DNA of 9,182 nucleotides from Actinomycetes bacterium (lineage in GTDB: Bacteria > Actinomycetota > Actinomycetes > Actinomycetales > Cellulomonadaceae): NCBI GenBank assembly GCA_023424135.1, contig JAFAEH010000198.1, forward strand, positions 1 to 9,182, written 5' to 3'. The notes under the pieces were generated by a model. The model was not told the origin of the DNA and did no database searches. It saw only the letters and a list, made by a program, of their open reading frames with translations. Every line of letters starts with the position of its first letter. Positions within the stretch are counted from its first letter, which is position 1. Shown here piece by piece: positions 1 to 6,433 of the stretch. The translations under genes were made by a program, and so were the position numbers.

Positions 1-807
1 GACGATGCCCGCGCGCACCGCGTGCGCGTCGAGCGCGGCGACCCCCGCGACCGTCGTCCCGCCGGGCGACGAGACGCGCTCACGCAGCACCGCCGGGTGG
101 TCACCGGTCTGCGCGACCATCGCCGCCGAGCCCTCCACGGTCGCGACCGCGAGCCGCGTCGACAGGTCGCGCGGCAGGCCGAGCAGCACACCGGCCTCGG
201 CGAGCGCGTCAACCACGTAGAACGCGTACGCGGGCCCCGACCCGGACAGCGCCGTCACCGCGTCGAGGTGCTTCTCGGCGACCCGCTCGACCAGCCCCGT
301 CGCCGCGAGCATGCGCTCGACGAGCACCAGGTGGCCGGTCCCCGCGTGGCGGCCGGGCGCGATCGCGCTGGCCCCCTTGCCGATGAGCGCCGGCGTGTTC
401 GGCATGACGCGGACCACCGGGGTCCCGGTCGGCAGCGCGTCCTCGTACGTGCGCAGCGGGACGCCCGCCGCGACGCTGACCACCAGCGCACCGCCGCGCA
501 GCACCGGGGCCAGGTCGGCGAGCACCGCCGGGACGACGTCGGGCTTGACGGCCAGCAGCACGACGTCGGCGTCGGCGACCGCGGTCCGGTTGTCGGCTGC
601 GGTCCGTGCCCCGTGCTCGTCGGCGAGCGCCCGCACCTTGGCGGCGTCCTGGTCGGCGACCGTGACCCGGCCGGCCGGCCAGCCGCCCGCCCGCAGCGCC
701 GCCACGAGTGTGCCGCCCATGACACCCCCGCCGAGCACCGCCACCGCGGGTGTCGAGTCCCCCGCCGGGCCGCTCGTCGCCGTCGCTGCCGGGTCCTGCG
801 TGGCCAT
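1..807 (-). CDS. proC: Pyrroline-5-carboxylate reductase, 3' end cut by window edge
   Basis: Cytosolic enzyme that reduces 1-pyrroline-5-carboxylate to L-proline with NAD(P)H, the last step of proline synthesis. The visible part is 269 codons with no stop before base 1. The family is about 265-280 residues, so probably only a short C-terminal piece is missing. Residues 21-32 (AVAVLGGGVMGG) form the Rossmann nucleotide-binding turn. VVLLAVKPDVV (82-92), RVMPNTPALIGKGAS (133-147), LSGSGPAYAF (187-196) and SSPGGTT (246-252) are hallmark P5C reductase motifs, the last two lying in the dimerisation and substrate-binding domain. The ATG at 807 is preceded by GGAGG (812-816) with a 4-nt spacer, and the first 20 residues are a variable Ala/Thr-rich lead. 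The gene is separated from the efflux operon by about 400 bp of repeat-rich non-coding DNA, so it is probably transcribed independently. Confidence 0.97.
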   Translation of the reverse strand, partial: MATQDPAATATSGPAGDSTPAVAVLGGGVMGGTLVAALRAGGWPAGRVTVADQDAAKVRALADEHGARTAADNRTAVADADVVLLAVKPDVVPAVLADLAPVLRGGALVVSVAAGVPLRTYEDALPTGTPVVRVMPNTPALIGKGASAIAPGRHAGTGHLVLVERMLAATGLVERVAEKHLDAVTALSGSGPAYAFYVVDALAEAGVLLGLPRDLSTRLAVATVEGSAAMVAQTGDHPAVLRERVSSPGGTTVAGVAALDAHAVRAGIV

Positions 808-851
808 CGCACCTCCGTCGCCGCACCACCGGCCGCACCGCGACCAGGACG

Positions 852-857
852 AGCCTA
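852..857 (-). promoter_or_regulatory. Candidate -10 box of proC
   Basis: On the minus strand the hexamer is TAGGCT, which fits the actinobacterial TANNNT pattern, and it contains CTAG, rare in this GC-rich sequence. It sits 44 bp upstream of the proC start, giving a leader of roughly 35-40 nt. I see no good -35 hexamer at 16-18 nt, so this is only a candidate. It lies on the proC side of both hairpin repeats, where an independent promoter would be needed if those hairpins end operon transcription. Confidence 0.25.
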
Positions 858-878
858 GAGCCTGCACCCACGCCCCCG

Positions 879-958
879 CCCCACCCGCGCGAACTCGGGC
901 TTTGGCGGCTTCAGGACCGTCAGAAGCCGCCAAAGTCCGAGTTCGGCGGTGGGGTGGG
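879..958. repeat. Interspersed hairpin repeat, copy 1
   Basis: An 80-bp element whose core is an inverted repeat: arm 891-912 pairs with arm 923-944 over 22 bp with a single G.T position, around a 10-nt loop. Outer C-rich (CCCCACC, 879-885) and G-rich (GGTGGGG, 948-954) flanks can extend the stem across a small internal bulge. A second copy lies at 1127-1206 in the same orientation; the 33 bases 921-953 are identical to 1169-1201, and most differences fall in the 5' arm and loop. There is no T-tract on either side, so a classical intrinsic terminator is not shown, although a stem this long could stop transcription in a high-GC host. A REP-like or small MITE-like dispersed palindrome is equally possible. 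Confidence 0.85.
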
Positions 959-971
959 CCAGCCCGGGGCG

Positions 972-998
972 CGAGAGAGCAATCGGATCGCTCTCTCG
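972..998. repeat. Inverted repeat between the two hairpin copies
   Basis: The arms CGAGAGAGC (972-980) and GCTCTCTCG (990-998) are perfect 9-bp complements around a 9-nt centre, AATCGGATC. That centre can add three more pairs after one mismatch. The stem is unrelated in sequence to the flanking 80-bp repeats. It could be an operator, a small hairpin, or part of a non-coding RNA; nothing here decides. Confidence 0.6.
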
Positions 999-1061
999 GC
1001 AGCGTCCGGTGGGCGGGCGGCAGCACCCGGTGGGCGCCGTACGTGACCAGTTCACGCGCAG

Positions 1062-1077
1062 GGCGGTGCGCACCGCC
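1062..1077. repeat. Perfect 16-bp palindrome in the proC-upstream gap
   Basis: GGCGGTGCGCACCGCC is its own reverse complement over 16 bp. Just before it, CGTGA (1042-1046) and TCACG (1052-1056) form a second short dyad with a 5-nt centre. A 10-bp direct repeat CCGGTGGGCG occurs at 1006-1015 and 1027-1036. The 808-1209 gap holds no reading frame I would defend; apart from the proC upstream site and the two 80-bp repeats, these symmetric sites are all I can see in it. Confidence 0.5.
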
Positions 1078-1126
1078 GACGAGCCGGCCCGCCGGCCGCC
1101 CCGCCCTCGCCCGTTCCCCACCCCCA

Positions 1127-1206
1127 CCCCATCCGCGCGAACTCGGACTTCGGCGGCTTCTGGACCATCAGAAGCCGCCAAAGTCCGAGTTCGGCGGTGG
1201 GTTGGG
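1127..1206. repeat. Interspersed hairpin repeat, copy 2, abutting the operon's last stop
   Basis: Second copy of the 80-bp element. Arm 1139-1162 pairs with arm 1169-1192 over 24 bp with one mismatch, closing a 6-nt loop GACCAT. The loop-proximal CTG/CAG pairing makes this stem two pairs longer than copy 1. It begins 3 bp past the stop codon of the adaptor gene (1210-1212) on the minus strand, the expected place for a terminator or mRNA-stabilising 3' hairpin. No T-tract follows. The same-orientation spacing between copies is 248 bp. Confidence 0.85.
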
Positions 1207-1209
1207 ACG

Positions 1210-3348
1210 TCAGCCGCGGGGGGCGAAGTCGCCCGAGGGTGGGCCGCCCATCTGACCGCCCGGACCCTGCTGGGTCGACGAGTCGGACGAGAGGCCGGAC
1301 AGGCCGGTGCTGGTGCCCGTGTCGTCGTCGCCCAGGTCGAGCGCCGCCTGCAGGTCCGCCAGCACGACCACGTCGCCCTGCTCGAGGCCGGACGTGATCT
1401 CGGTGAGCTCGGCGCCGACCGCACCGGTCTCGACCGTGACGTCGCCGACCGTGCCGTCGTCGCCGAGCACCTGCACGGTCGTCTCACCGGCGGTGGTCCG
1501 CACGGCGGACGTCGGGACCGTGAGCACCTCGTCACCCGCCGCGACGGCCACGTCCACCTGGGCGGACGAGTCGTCGAACACCGCCGCGTCGGACGCGTCG
1601 AGCGCGACGACGACGGTGTAGGCGGGCGTCGAGGTCTCGGAGACGTCGAGCACGCCGACGCTGCTGACCGTGCCCGTCAGGTCGGCGTCGGACGTCGCGA
1701 CGCGCACCGCCGCGGACTGCCCCACCTCGACCACGTCGATCGAGGTCAGCGGCACCGTCGCGGTCACGACGTGCCCGTCGCCGCCGAGGATCGTGACGAC
1801 CGCCGACGTCGAGGACGCCTCGACCGTCCCGTCGACCGTGAGCGACACCGCACCGACCGTGCCCGCGACGGGCGCGGTGAGGTCGACGAGCGTGAGCTCG
1901 TGCTCGGCGACCGCGACGTCGGCCTCACGCAGCGCGATCTGGGCCTGGTCCGCGAGGATCGTCGCGGCCGTGATCGTCCGGGAGGACGACCCGCCGGACC
2001 CACCGGACGAACCGTCGGCGGCACCCGCGCCGGAGCCCCCGGACGAGCCGTCGGAACCGGACTGGCCCGAGGGGCCCGACCCGGACGACCCGACCCCCTG
2101 GCCGGTCCCGCCCTGACCGGTGCCGTCCTGGTCCCCACCCTGCTGGTCGCCGGGCTGCTGACCCCCGTCCTGCCCACCGGACGGCCCGCCGTCGTCGGTG
2201 CCGTCACCGTCGCCGGGGTCGACCGCGGCGAGCAGCGCGTCCACGGCGTCGTCGAGCCCTGTCGTCGCCGCCGTGAGTGCTGCGAGCGGCTCGGTCAGCG
2301 CACCCGCCGACGCCGACAGCGCCTCCTGGCACGCGACCAGGAGCTGCTGCACCTGCGAGACCGGGACACCGGTGCTCGTCGTGACCTGCTGCGCGGCGGT
2401 CGACGCGCCCGCGTCCGGGACGTCACCGCCCGACGCGTCGTCGCCGCCCTCGTCGTCGCTGCCGTCACCGGACCCGTCGCCCGTACCGTCGCCGCTCGCA
2501 CCGTCGCCGCCGTCGTCGCTGCCGTCCGCGACGACCGTCGCCGGGTCGATCGCGAGGAACGCGGTGCACGTGTCACCGGTCCAGGAGTCGGTCTGCGCGG
2601 TGACGGCCGCGGCGAGCTGGTCGTACGCCTCGAGCAGGGCGCTCTGCGCGGCCTCGACCTCGGCGGCGGCCGTCGCGACGGCCGCCGCCGAGGCCGCGTC
2701 CGACGACCCGGTGCTCGACGACCCCGTGCTCGACGACCCCGTGCTCGACGGGCCTGCCGTGGCCGTGCCGGACGCGACGGTCCGCACGACGGCCGACGAC
2801 GCACCGGAGCCGGACACGGAGGCTGCCGCCGACGCGGTGCCGGTCGCGGTGCCCGTCGTCGTGAGCGGGACCGTCGCGGCCACCGTGACGACACCGGTGG
2901 TGGCCGACGTCGCCGCGACCGACGTCGCGGACACGGTCGACGTGCCGGACGACTGCGTCTCGAGGTCGTCCTCGAGCTGCTGCTGCGCGTCGGCGAGGGC
3001 CGAGCGCGCCTCGTCGAGCGCCGCCTGCAGGTCGGTCGGGTCGAGCGTCGCGAGCACCTGACCCGCCGTGACGGTGTCACCCACGGCGACGTCGACGGAC
3101 GCGACCGTGCCAGACGTCGCGAACGCCGCATCCCGTCGGGTCGCGGACGTGACGGTGCCGACCACCGACACCGTCTGCGCGACCGTGCCGGGCTCGGCGG
3201 TGACCGTGCGGTACCGCTCGCTGCCGCCGCGGCCGAGCGCGACCGCGACGCCACCGCCGACGAGCGAGAGCCCCACGGCCCCGGCGGTGACCATCGCGAC
3301 CGTCCGGCGACGACGTGTGCGCCGCCGTGTGCGGGTGGACTCACGCAT
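1210..3348 (-). CDS. Membrane-fusion (HlyD/MacA-type) adaptor B with very large disordered insert
   Basis: Extracytoplasmic adaptor of an ABC exporter, 712 residues against the usual 350-450. An Arg-rich N-terminus and one membrane segment (about 16-39) anchor it. A beta/lipoyl half follows (ATSGTVASVDVAVGDTV, 77-93), then a helix (105-131). A long low-complexity stretch comes next, broken by helical parts (222-252, 326-376), an Asp/Gly-rich block (275-314) and a Gly/Gln/Ser block (378-456). A second helix (458-486) and second lipoyl half (VDLTAPVAGTVGAV, 488-501) resume the fold, then beta-barrel and membrane-proximal domains (about 520-670). The tail ends with GGQMGGPPSG. Two cysteines, C261 and C340, lie in the insert. 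The ATG at 3348 is chosen because GGAGG (3358-3362) precedes it and the chain then begins just before the membrane segment; it overlaps the lipoprotein gene by 8 nt (ATGCGTGA). Last gene of the operon. Family call firm, substrate unknown. Confidence 0.9.
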   Translation of the reverse strand: MRESTRTRRRTRRRRTVAMVTAGAVGLSLVGGGVAVALGRGGSERYRTVTAEPGTVAQTVSVVGTVTSATRRDAAFATSGTVASVDVAVGDTVTAGQVLATLDPTDLQAALDEARSALADAQQQLEDDLETQSSGTSTVSATSVAATSATTGVVTVAATVPLTTTGTATGTASAAASVSGSGASSAVVRTVASGTATAGPSSTGSSSTGSSSTGSSDAASAAAVATAAAEVEAAQSALLEAYDQLAAAVTAQTDSWTGDTCTAFLAIDPATVVADGSDDGGDGASGDGTGDGSGDGSDDEGGDDASGGDVPDAGASTAAQQVTTSTGVPVSQVQQLLVACQEALSASAGALTEPLAALTAATTGLDDAVDALLAAVDPGDGDGTDDGGPSGGQDGGQQPGDQQGGDQDGTGQGGTGQGVGSSGSGPSGQSGSDGSSGGSGAGAADGSSGGSGGSSSRTITAATILADQAQIALREADVAVAEHELTLVDLTAPVAGTVGAVSLTVDGTVEASSTSAVVTILGGDGHVVTATVPLTSIDVVEVGQSAAVRVATSDADLTGTVSSVGVLDVSETSTPAYTVVVALDASDAAVFDDSSAQVDVAVAAGDEVLTVPTSAVRTTAGETTVQVLGDDGTVGDVTVETGAVGAELTEITSGLEQGDVVVLADLQAALDLGDDDTGTSTGLSGLSSDSSTQQGPGGQMGGPPSGDFAPRG
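2701..2750 (-). repeat. 15-bp in-frame tandem repeat coding Ser-Ser-Thr-Gly-Ser
   Basis: The plus-strand unit GTGCTCGACGACCCC repeats perfectly at 2711-2725 and 2726-2740, with partial units on both sides. It encodes a five-residue SSTGS unit three times (residues 201-215 of adaptor B) inside its disordered insert. Units of 15 bp keep the frame, so copy number could vary between strains without breaking the gene. Confidence 0.8.
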
Positions 3349-4360
3349 CTCCGTCGTCCTCCGTCCCGCCCTGCCGGCCGCCGCCCTGCTGACCGTCCTG
3401 ACCGCCGGGCCCACCCTGACCACCACCGGGCCCGCGCCCGCCCGCACGCGTCGAGCAGCCGTCGTCCCCGGGCGTGGAGACGACCACGCTCGTCGCCGTC
3501 ACGGCACCCGAGTCGTCGGCCTCGCCCTGCGCGACCACGCACTGGCCGACGACGGCGGCCGAGGAGTCCGCGGCGACGGTGCGGGTGTACGTCGTCGCGT
3601 CGTCGACCGTGACCGTCCCGGTGCTCGTCGACCCGTCGTCCGACGTCACGTCGACCGTGATCGTCGACCCGTCGACCGCGCTGACCAGGCCGGACGTGCC
3701 ACCGAACCCACCGAAGCCCCCGGACCCGCCCTGCGGCATCTCACCGTCGGGCATGTCGGTCGGCATCCCCTCGGGACGCTCGGCGCCGTCGGGCATGTCC
3801 GTCGGCATGTCCGTGGGCATCCCCTCGGGCATCTCACCGTCCGGCATGCCGCCTCCCGGGAACCCCCCGATGCCGCCGCCACCTGTCACGCACGCACCGT
3901 CGACGGGGTCGCTGATCGCGATGCTCGTCGCCGCACCCGTGCCGGAGTCGTCGGTCGACGCCGTGACCGCCGTGACGCACACGCCCACGGCGACGTCCGT
4001 GAGGGACGCCGCGACGGTCTGCGTGAACGTCGTGTCGTCCGACCACGTCACGGCGGTCTGGCTGTCCTCGCCCTGCACCTGCATCGTCGTGCCCGTCACG
4101 GCGGCGATCTCGCCGCTCGTCCCGCCCCCGCCGAAGCCCTCGAAGCCGTCGCCCTGCCGTCCACCCTGCGGGCCGTCCTGCTCCCCCGCGTCCTGGGAGG
4201 CGCTCGCGGTCGCGTCGCCGGTCGCGTCCGCACCGCTGCTGCACGACGCGAGCAGCAGCGCGAGCGCCGCGAGCGGCGCACCGCCGACGACGACACGGCG
4301 CAGGGTGCGCGTCCGCGGGCGGGCGGTGGGGGACGTGGTGTCCGTCAGGACGGGGTGCAT
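3341..4360 (-). CDS. Lipoprotein with duplicated DUF5666-like domain and Met-Pro-rich linker
   Basis: Secreted protein of 339 residues, predicted lipid-anchored on the outer membrane face. It has an Arg-rich N-terminus, hydrophobic segment 23-37 and lipobox LASC with lipid cysteine C40. Two related beta-rich modules follow, about 82-158 and 222-303, each starting SG-hydrophobic-x-AV-G and carrying a D-T-T-F/Y-T-Q/R-T-V-A core. Each has two cysteines at matching places (C128/C157, C274/C302), consistent with one disulfide per module. They resemble DUF5666-type domains; that assignment is from memory of the family. The linker has eight methionines (172-208) in MPDG, MPEG and MPTD units. The tail is Gly/Gln-rich. 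The ATG at 4360 has an AGGAGA ribosome site just upstream and gives a clean lipoprotein signal, unlike upstream starts that run into the permease gene. The 82-nt gap before it carries a weak GCCGG/CCGGC hairpin (4396-4413). Function unknown; the context suggests an accessory of the ABC complex. Confidence 0.8.
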   Translation of the reverse strand: MHPVLTDTTSPTARPRTRTLRRVVVGGAPLAALALLLASCSSGADATGDATASASQDAGEQDGPQGGRQGDGFEGFGGGGTSGEIAAVTGTTMQVQGEDSQTAVTWSDDTTFTQTVAASLTDVAVGVCVTAVTASTDDSGTGAATSIAISDPVDGACVTGGGGIGGFPGGGMPDGEMPEGMPTDMPTDMPDGAERPEGMPTDMPDGEMPQGGSGGFGGFGGTSGLVSAVDGSTITVDVTSDDGSTSTGTVTVDDATTYTRTVAADSSAAVVGQCVVAQGEADDSGAVTATSVVVSTPGDDGCSTRAGGRGPGGGQGGPGGQDGQQGGGRQGGTEDDGDA

Positions 4361-4442
4361 CGGGCTCTCCTGCCGTTCGGTGCGTGGTTCGGGGTGCCGG
4401 GCACGTGGCCGGCGTGGTGCGTGGGGGCCGTGCGCGGGGGTG

Positions 4443-5675
4443 TCACTCGGCCCGCAGCGCGTCGATGGGGGCGAGACGTGCGGCGCGCGTCGCGGGGTAC
4501 ACGCCGAACACCAGGCCGATGGCCATGGCGACGACGACCGATCCGAGGACCGCCGCACCCGACACGACGATCGACGTGCCGAGCAGCGCGGGCAGGCCGC
4601 GGGCCGCGACGATGCCGAGCGCGGCACCCAGCAGCCCGCCGGTCAGGCCGAGGACGGTCGCCTCGACGAGGAACTGGCGGCGGATCGCCCACGGCGGCGC
4701 GCCGAGCGCCTTGCGCAGGCCGATCTCGCGGGTCCGCTCCGTGACGGACACGAGCATGATGTTCATGACGCCGATGCCGCCGACCAGCAGCGACAGCGCC
4801 GCGATGCCCGTGAGCAGCACCGTCAGGGTCCGGTAGACCGCGGTGGCCGTCGAGACCAGCGAGTCCTGCGACGCGACGGTGAAGTCGGCGTTCTCGGCGT
4901 CGGACGACCCGTGCAGCGCGAGCAGCGTCTGCTGGACCTCCTGGTAGGCGGCCGAGAGCTGGTCGGTGGACGCGGCCTGCACGTAGATCGTCGAGACGGC
5001 GTTGCGGGTGGCCCCGCCGACGAGCGTCTCGGCGGCGGTCGACAACGGCACGAGCGCGACGTCGTCGAGGTTGGAGTCGCCGCTCGCGCCCGCGGACTGC
5101 AGCACGCCGACGACCGTGAAGTCCGTCCCCGAGATCGTCACGACCTGCCCGACGACCGACGTCGTGCCGAACAGCTCGGTGGCCGTCTCGGAGCCCAGCA
5201 CGACGACGGCGGCCCGGCTCAGGTCGTCGTCCTCGGTGAGGAAGGACCCGGCGGACAGGGTCCGGGCGCGCACGTCGAGCCACGACGCGGTCGTGCCGGT
5301 GACCGTGGTCGTCCAGTTGGTGTCGTTGGCCTCGAGCGACAGGTTCGACGTCTTCTCGGCCGCGACGCCCGCGACGTCCGGCGCGTTGACCGACGAGGCG
5401 AGCGCCTCGGCGTCGGCGCGCGTGAGCGTCGTGCTCGACCCGAACCCGCCGCGCATCCCCGAGGAGTCCGTGCTGGACCCGGGCGTGACGATGAGCAGGT
5501 CGGAGCCGAGCGCGCTGATCTGCTCGCTGACGTCCTTCTGCGTGCCCAGGCCGAGACCGACCGTGAGGATCACCGCGGCGATCCCGATGAGGATGCCGAG
5601 CACCGTCAGCGTCGAGCGCAGCGCGTGCGCCCGGACCGCCGCCAGGCCGGTGCCGACCGTCTCCGTCCAGCTCAC
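4443..5675 (-). CDS. MacB/FtsX-type ABC transporter permease
   Basis: Integral membrane subunit, 410 residues, the usual size for a MacB-like permease without fused ATPase. Membrane segments are about 21-44, 283-309, 336-358 and 369-393. The large extracytoplasmic MacB-type core domain (about 45-280) lies between the first two. The conserved family blocks are present: VGGIGVMNIMLVSVTERTRE (298-317) followed by IGLRKALGA, and FGVYPATRAARLAPIDAL (390-407) at the C-terminus. The start is GTG at 5675, overlapping the ATPase stop by 4 nt (GTGA) with GGAGGGA at 5681-5687, so translation is probably coupled. In this superfamily the permease transmits ATP-driven motion to the extracytoplasmic domain and its adaptor instead of carrying substrate through the membrane; which peptide, lipid or toxin is handled cannot be told here. 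Confidence 0.95.
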   Translation of the reverse strand: MSWTETVGTGLAAVRAHALRSTLTVLGILIGIAAVILTVGLGLGTQKDVSEQISALGSDLLIVTPGSSTDSSGMRGGFGSSTTLTRADAEALASSVNAPDVAGVAAEKTSNLSLEANDTNWTTTVTGTTASWLDVRARTLSAGSFLTEDDDLSRAAVVVLGSETATELFGTTSVVGQVVTISGTDFTVVGVLQSAGASGDSNLDDVALVPLSTAAETLVGGATRNAVSTIYVQAASTDQLSAAYQEVQQTLLALHGSSDAENADFTVASQDSLVSTATAVYRTLTVLLTGIAALSLLVGGIGVMNIMLVSVTERTREIGLRKALGAPPWAIRRQFLVEATVLGLTGGLLGAALGIVAARGLPALLGTSIVVSGAAVLGSVVVAMAIGLVFGVYPATRAARLAPIDALRAE

Positions 5676-6433
5676 CGTGCTCCCTCCATGCGCGCCGACG
5701 GGCCGTCCGAGACGATCAGCCCGTCCGCGACGCGCACGATCCGCGCGGCACGCTCGGCGACGTCGTGCTCGTGCGTGATGAGCACGACCGTGCGACCGGC
5801 CGCGTGCAGCTCGTCGAACAGCCCCAGGACGTCGGCCGTCGAGACGGAGTCGAGGTTGCCGGTCGGCTCGTCGGCCAGCACGAGGGCCGGGTCCCCGACG
5901 AGGGCACGGGCCACCGCGACCCGCTGCTGCTGACCACCGGACAGCTCACCGGGCTTGTTGTTGACGCGGTCGCCGAGCCCGACGCGGGTGAGCGCCTCGA
6001 TCGCGCGCTCCTTGCGCTCGTGCGCCGGGACCCGCCCGTACATCAGCGGCAGCTCGACGTTGCGCCACGCGGGCAGCGACGCGAGCAGGTGGAACTGCTG
6101 GAACACGAACCCGATGTGCTGGTTGCGGATCTGCGCGAGGTCGACCTCGTCGAGCTCGGACACGTCCTCCCCGGCGAGCCGGTACGACCCGCGGGTCAGG
6201 GTGTCGAGACAGCCCAGGACGTTCATGAGCGTCGACTTGCCGGAGCCCGACGGGCCGACGACGGCGACGTACTCACCCGCGGCGATGCGCAGGTCGACAC
6301 CGCGCAGCGCCTCGAACTCGATGGTCCCCGTGCGGTACGTCTTGCCGGCGCCCGCGAGCTCGATGACCGCGTCGGCCGCGTCGGCGTCGCGGGCGGGACG
6401 CGACGACGGGACGAGCGTGAGCGCGTCAGCCAT
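5672..6433 (-). CDS. ABC transporter ATPase, MacB/LolD type
   Basis: Cytoplasmic nucleotide-binding subunit, 253 residues. The motifs are complete: Walker A GPSGSGKST (60-68), Q-loop FVFQQF (109-114, Q112), signature LSGGQQQ (164-170), Walker B LVLADEP (184-190, catalytic E189), a following TGNLDS D-loop, and switch histidine H221 in LITHEHD. The sequence MNVLGCLDTLTRG after Walker A is typical of the MacB/LolD branch. A 25-residue Ala/Asp-rich lead precedes the core. The ATG at 6433 overlaps the adaptor A stop by 8 nt (ATGGCTGA); longer in-frame starts would read through the adaptor's coding DNA. It should dimerise on the permease encoded next. No missing catalytic residue. Confidence 0.97.
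   Translation of the reverse strand: MADALTLVPSSRPARDADAADAVIELAGAGKTYRTGTIEFEALRGVDLRIAAGEYVAVVGPSGSGKSTLMNVLGCLDTLTRGSYRLAGEDVSELDEVDLAQIRNQHIGFVFQQFHLLASLPAWRNVELPLMYGRVPAHERKERAIEALTRVGLGDRVNNKPGELSGGQQQRVAVARALVGDPALVLADEPTGNLDSVSTADVLGLFDELHAAGRTVVLITHEHDVAERAARIVRVADGLIVSDGPSARMEGAR

Noticed and set aside
209..871. Minus-strand frames at 209-871 and 255-812 in other phases over proC
   Set aside because: Arg/Ala/Gly-rich shadows; the proC frame starting at 807 carries all the family motifs and is open to the window edge.
879..1206. CRISPR array from the two repeated palindromic units
   Set aside because: Only two copies, 80 bp each and 168 bp apart, with no regular spacers and no cas genes.
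949..3612. 887-codon open frame on the plus strand
   Set aside because: Its translation is Arg/Gly/Asp-rich with no recognisable domain. It runs antisense to adaptor B, whose minus-strand frame has clear lipoyl and barrel motifs. Long antisense frames are expected at this GC content.
4396..4413. Terminator between permease and lipoprotein genes
   Set aside because: The stem is only 5 bp with an 8-nt loop and no T-tract. At this GC content such a hairpin is expected by chance, and the genes on both sides appear to belong to one operon.
4361..4627. Longer lipoprotein start at 4627
   Set aside because: It would overlap the permease gene and bury the signal peptide about 120 residues inside the protein; the ATG at 4360 has its own ribosome site and gives a proper lipobox.
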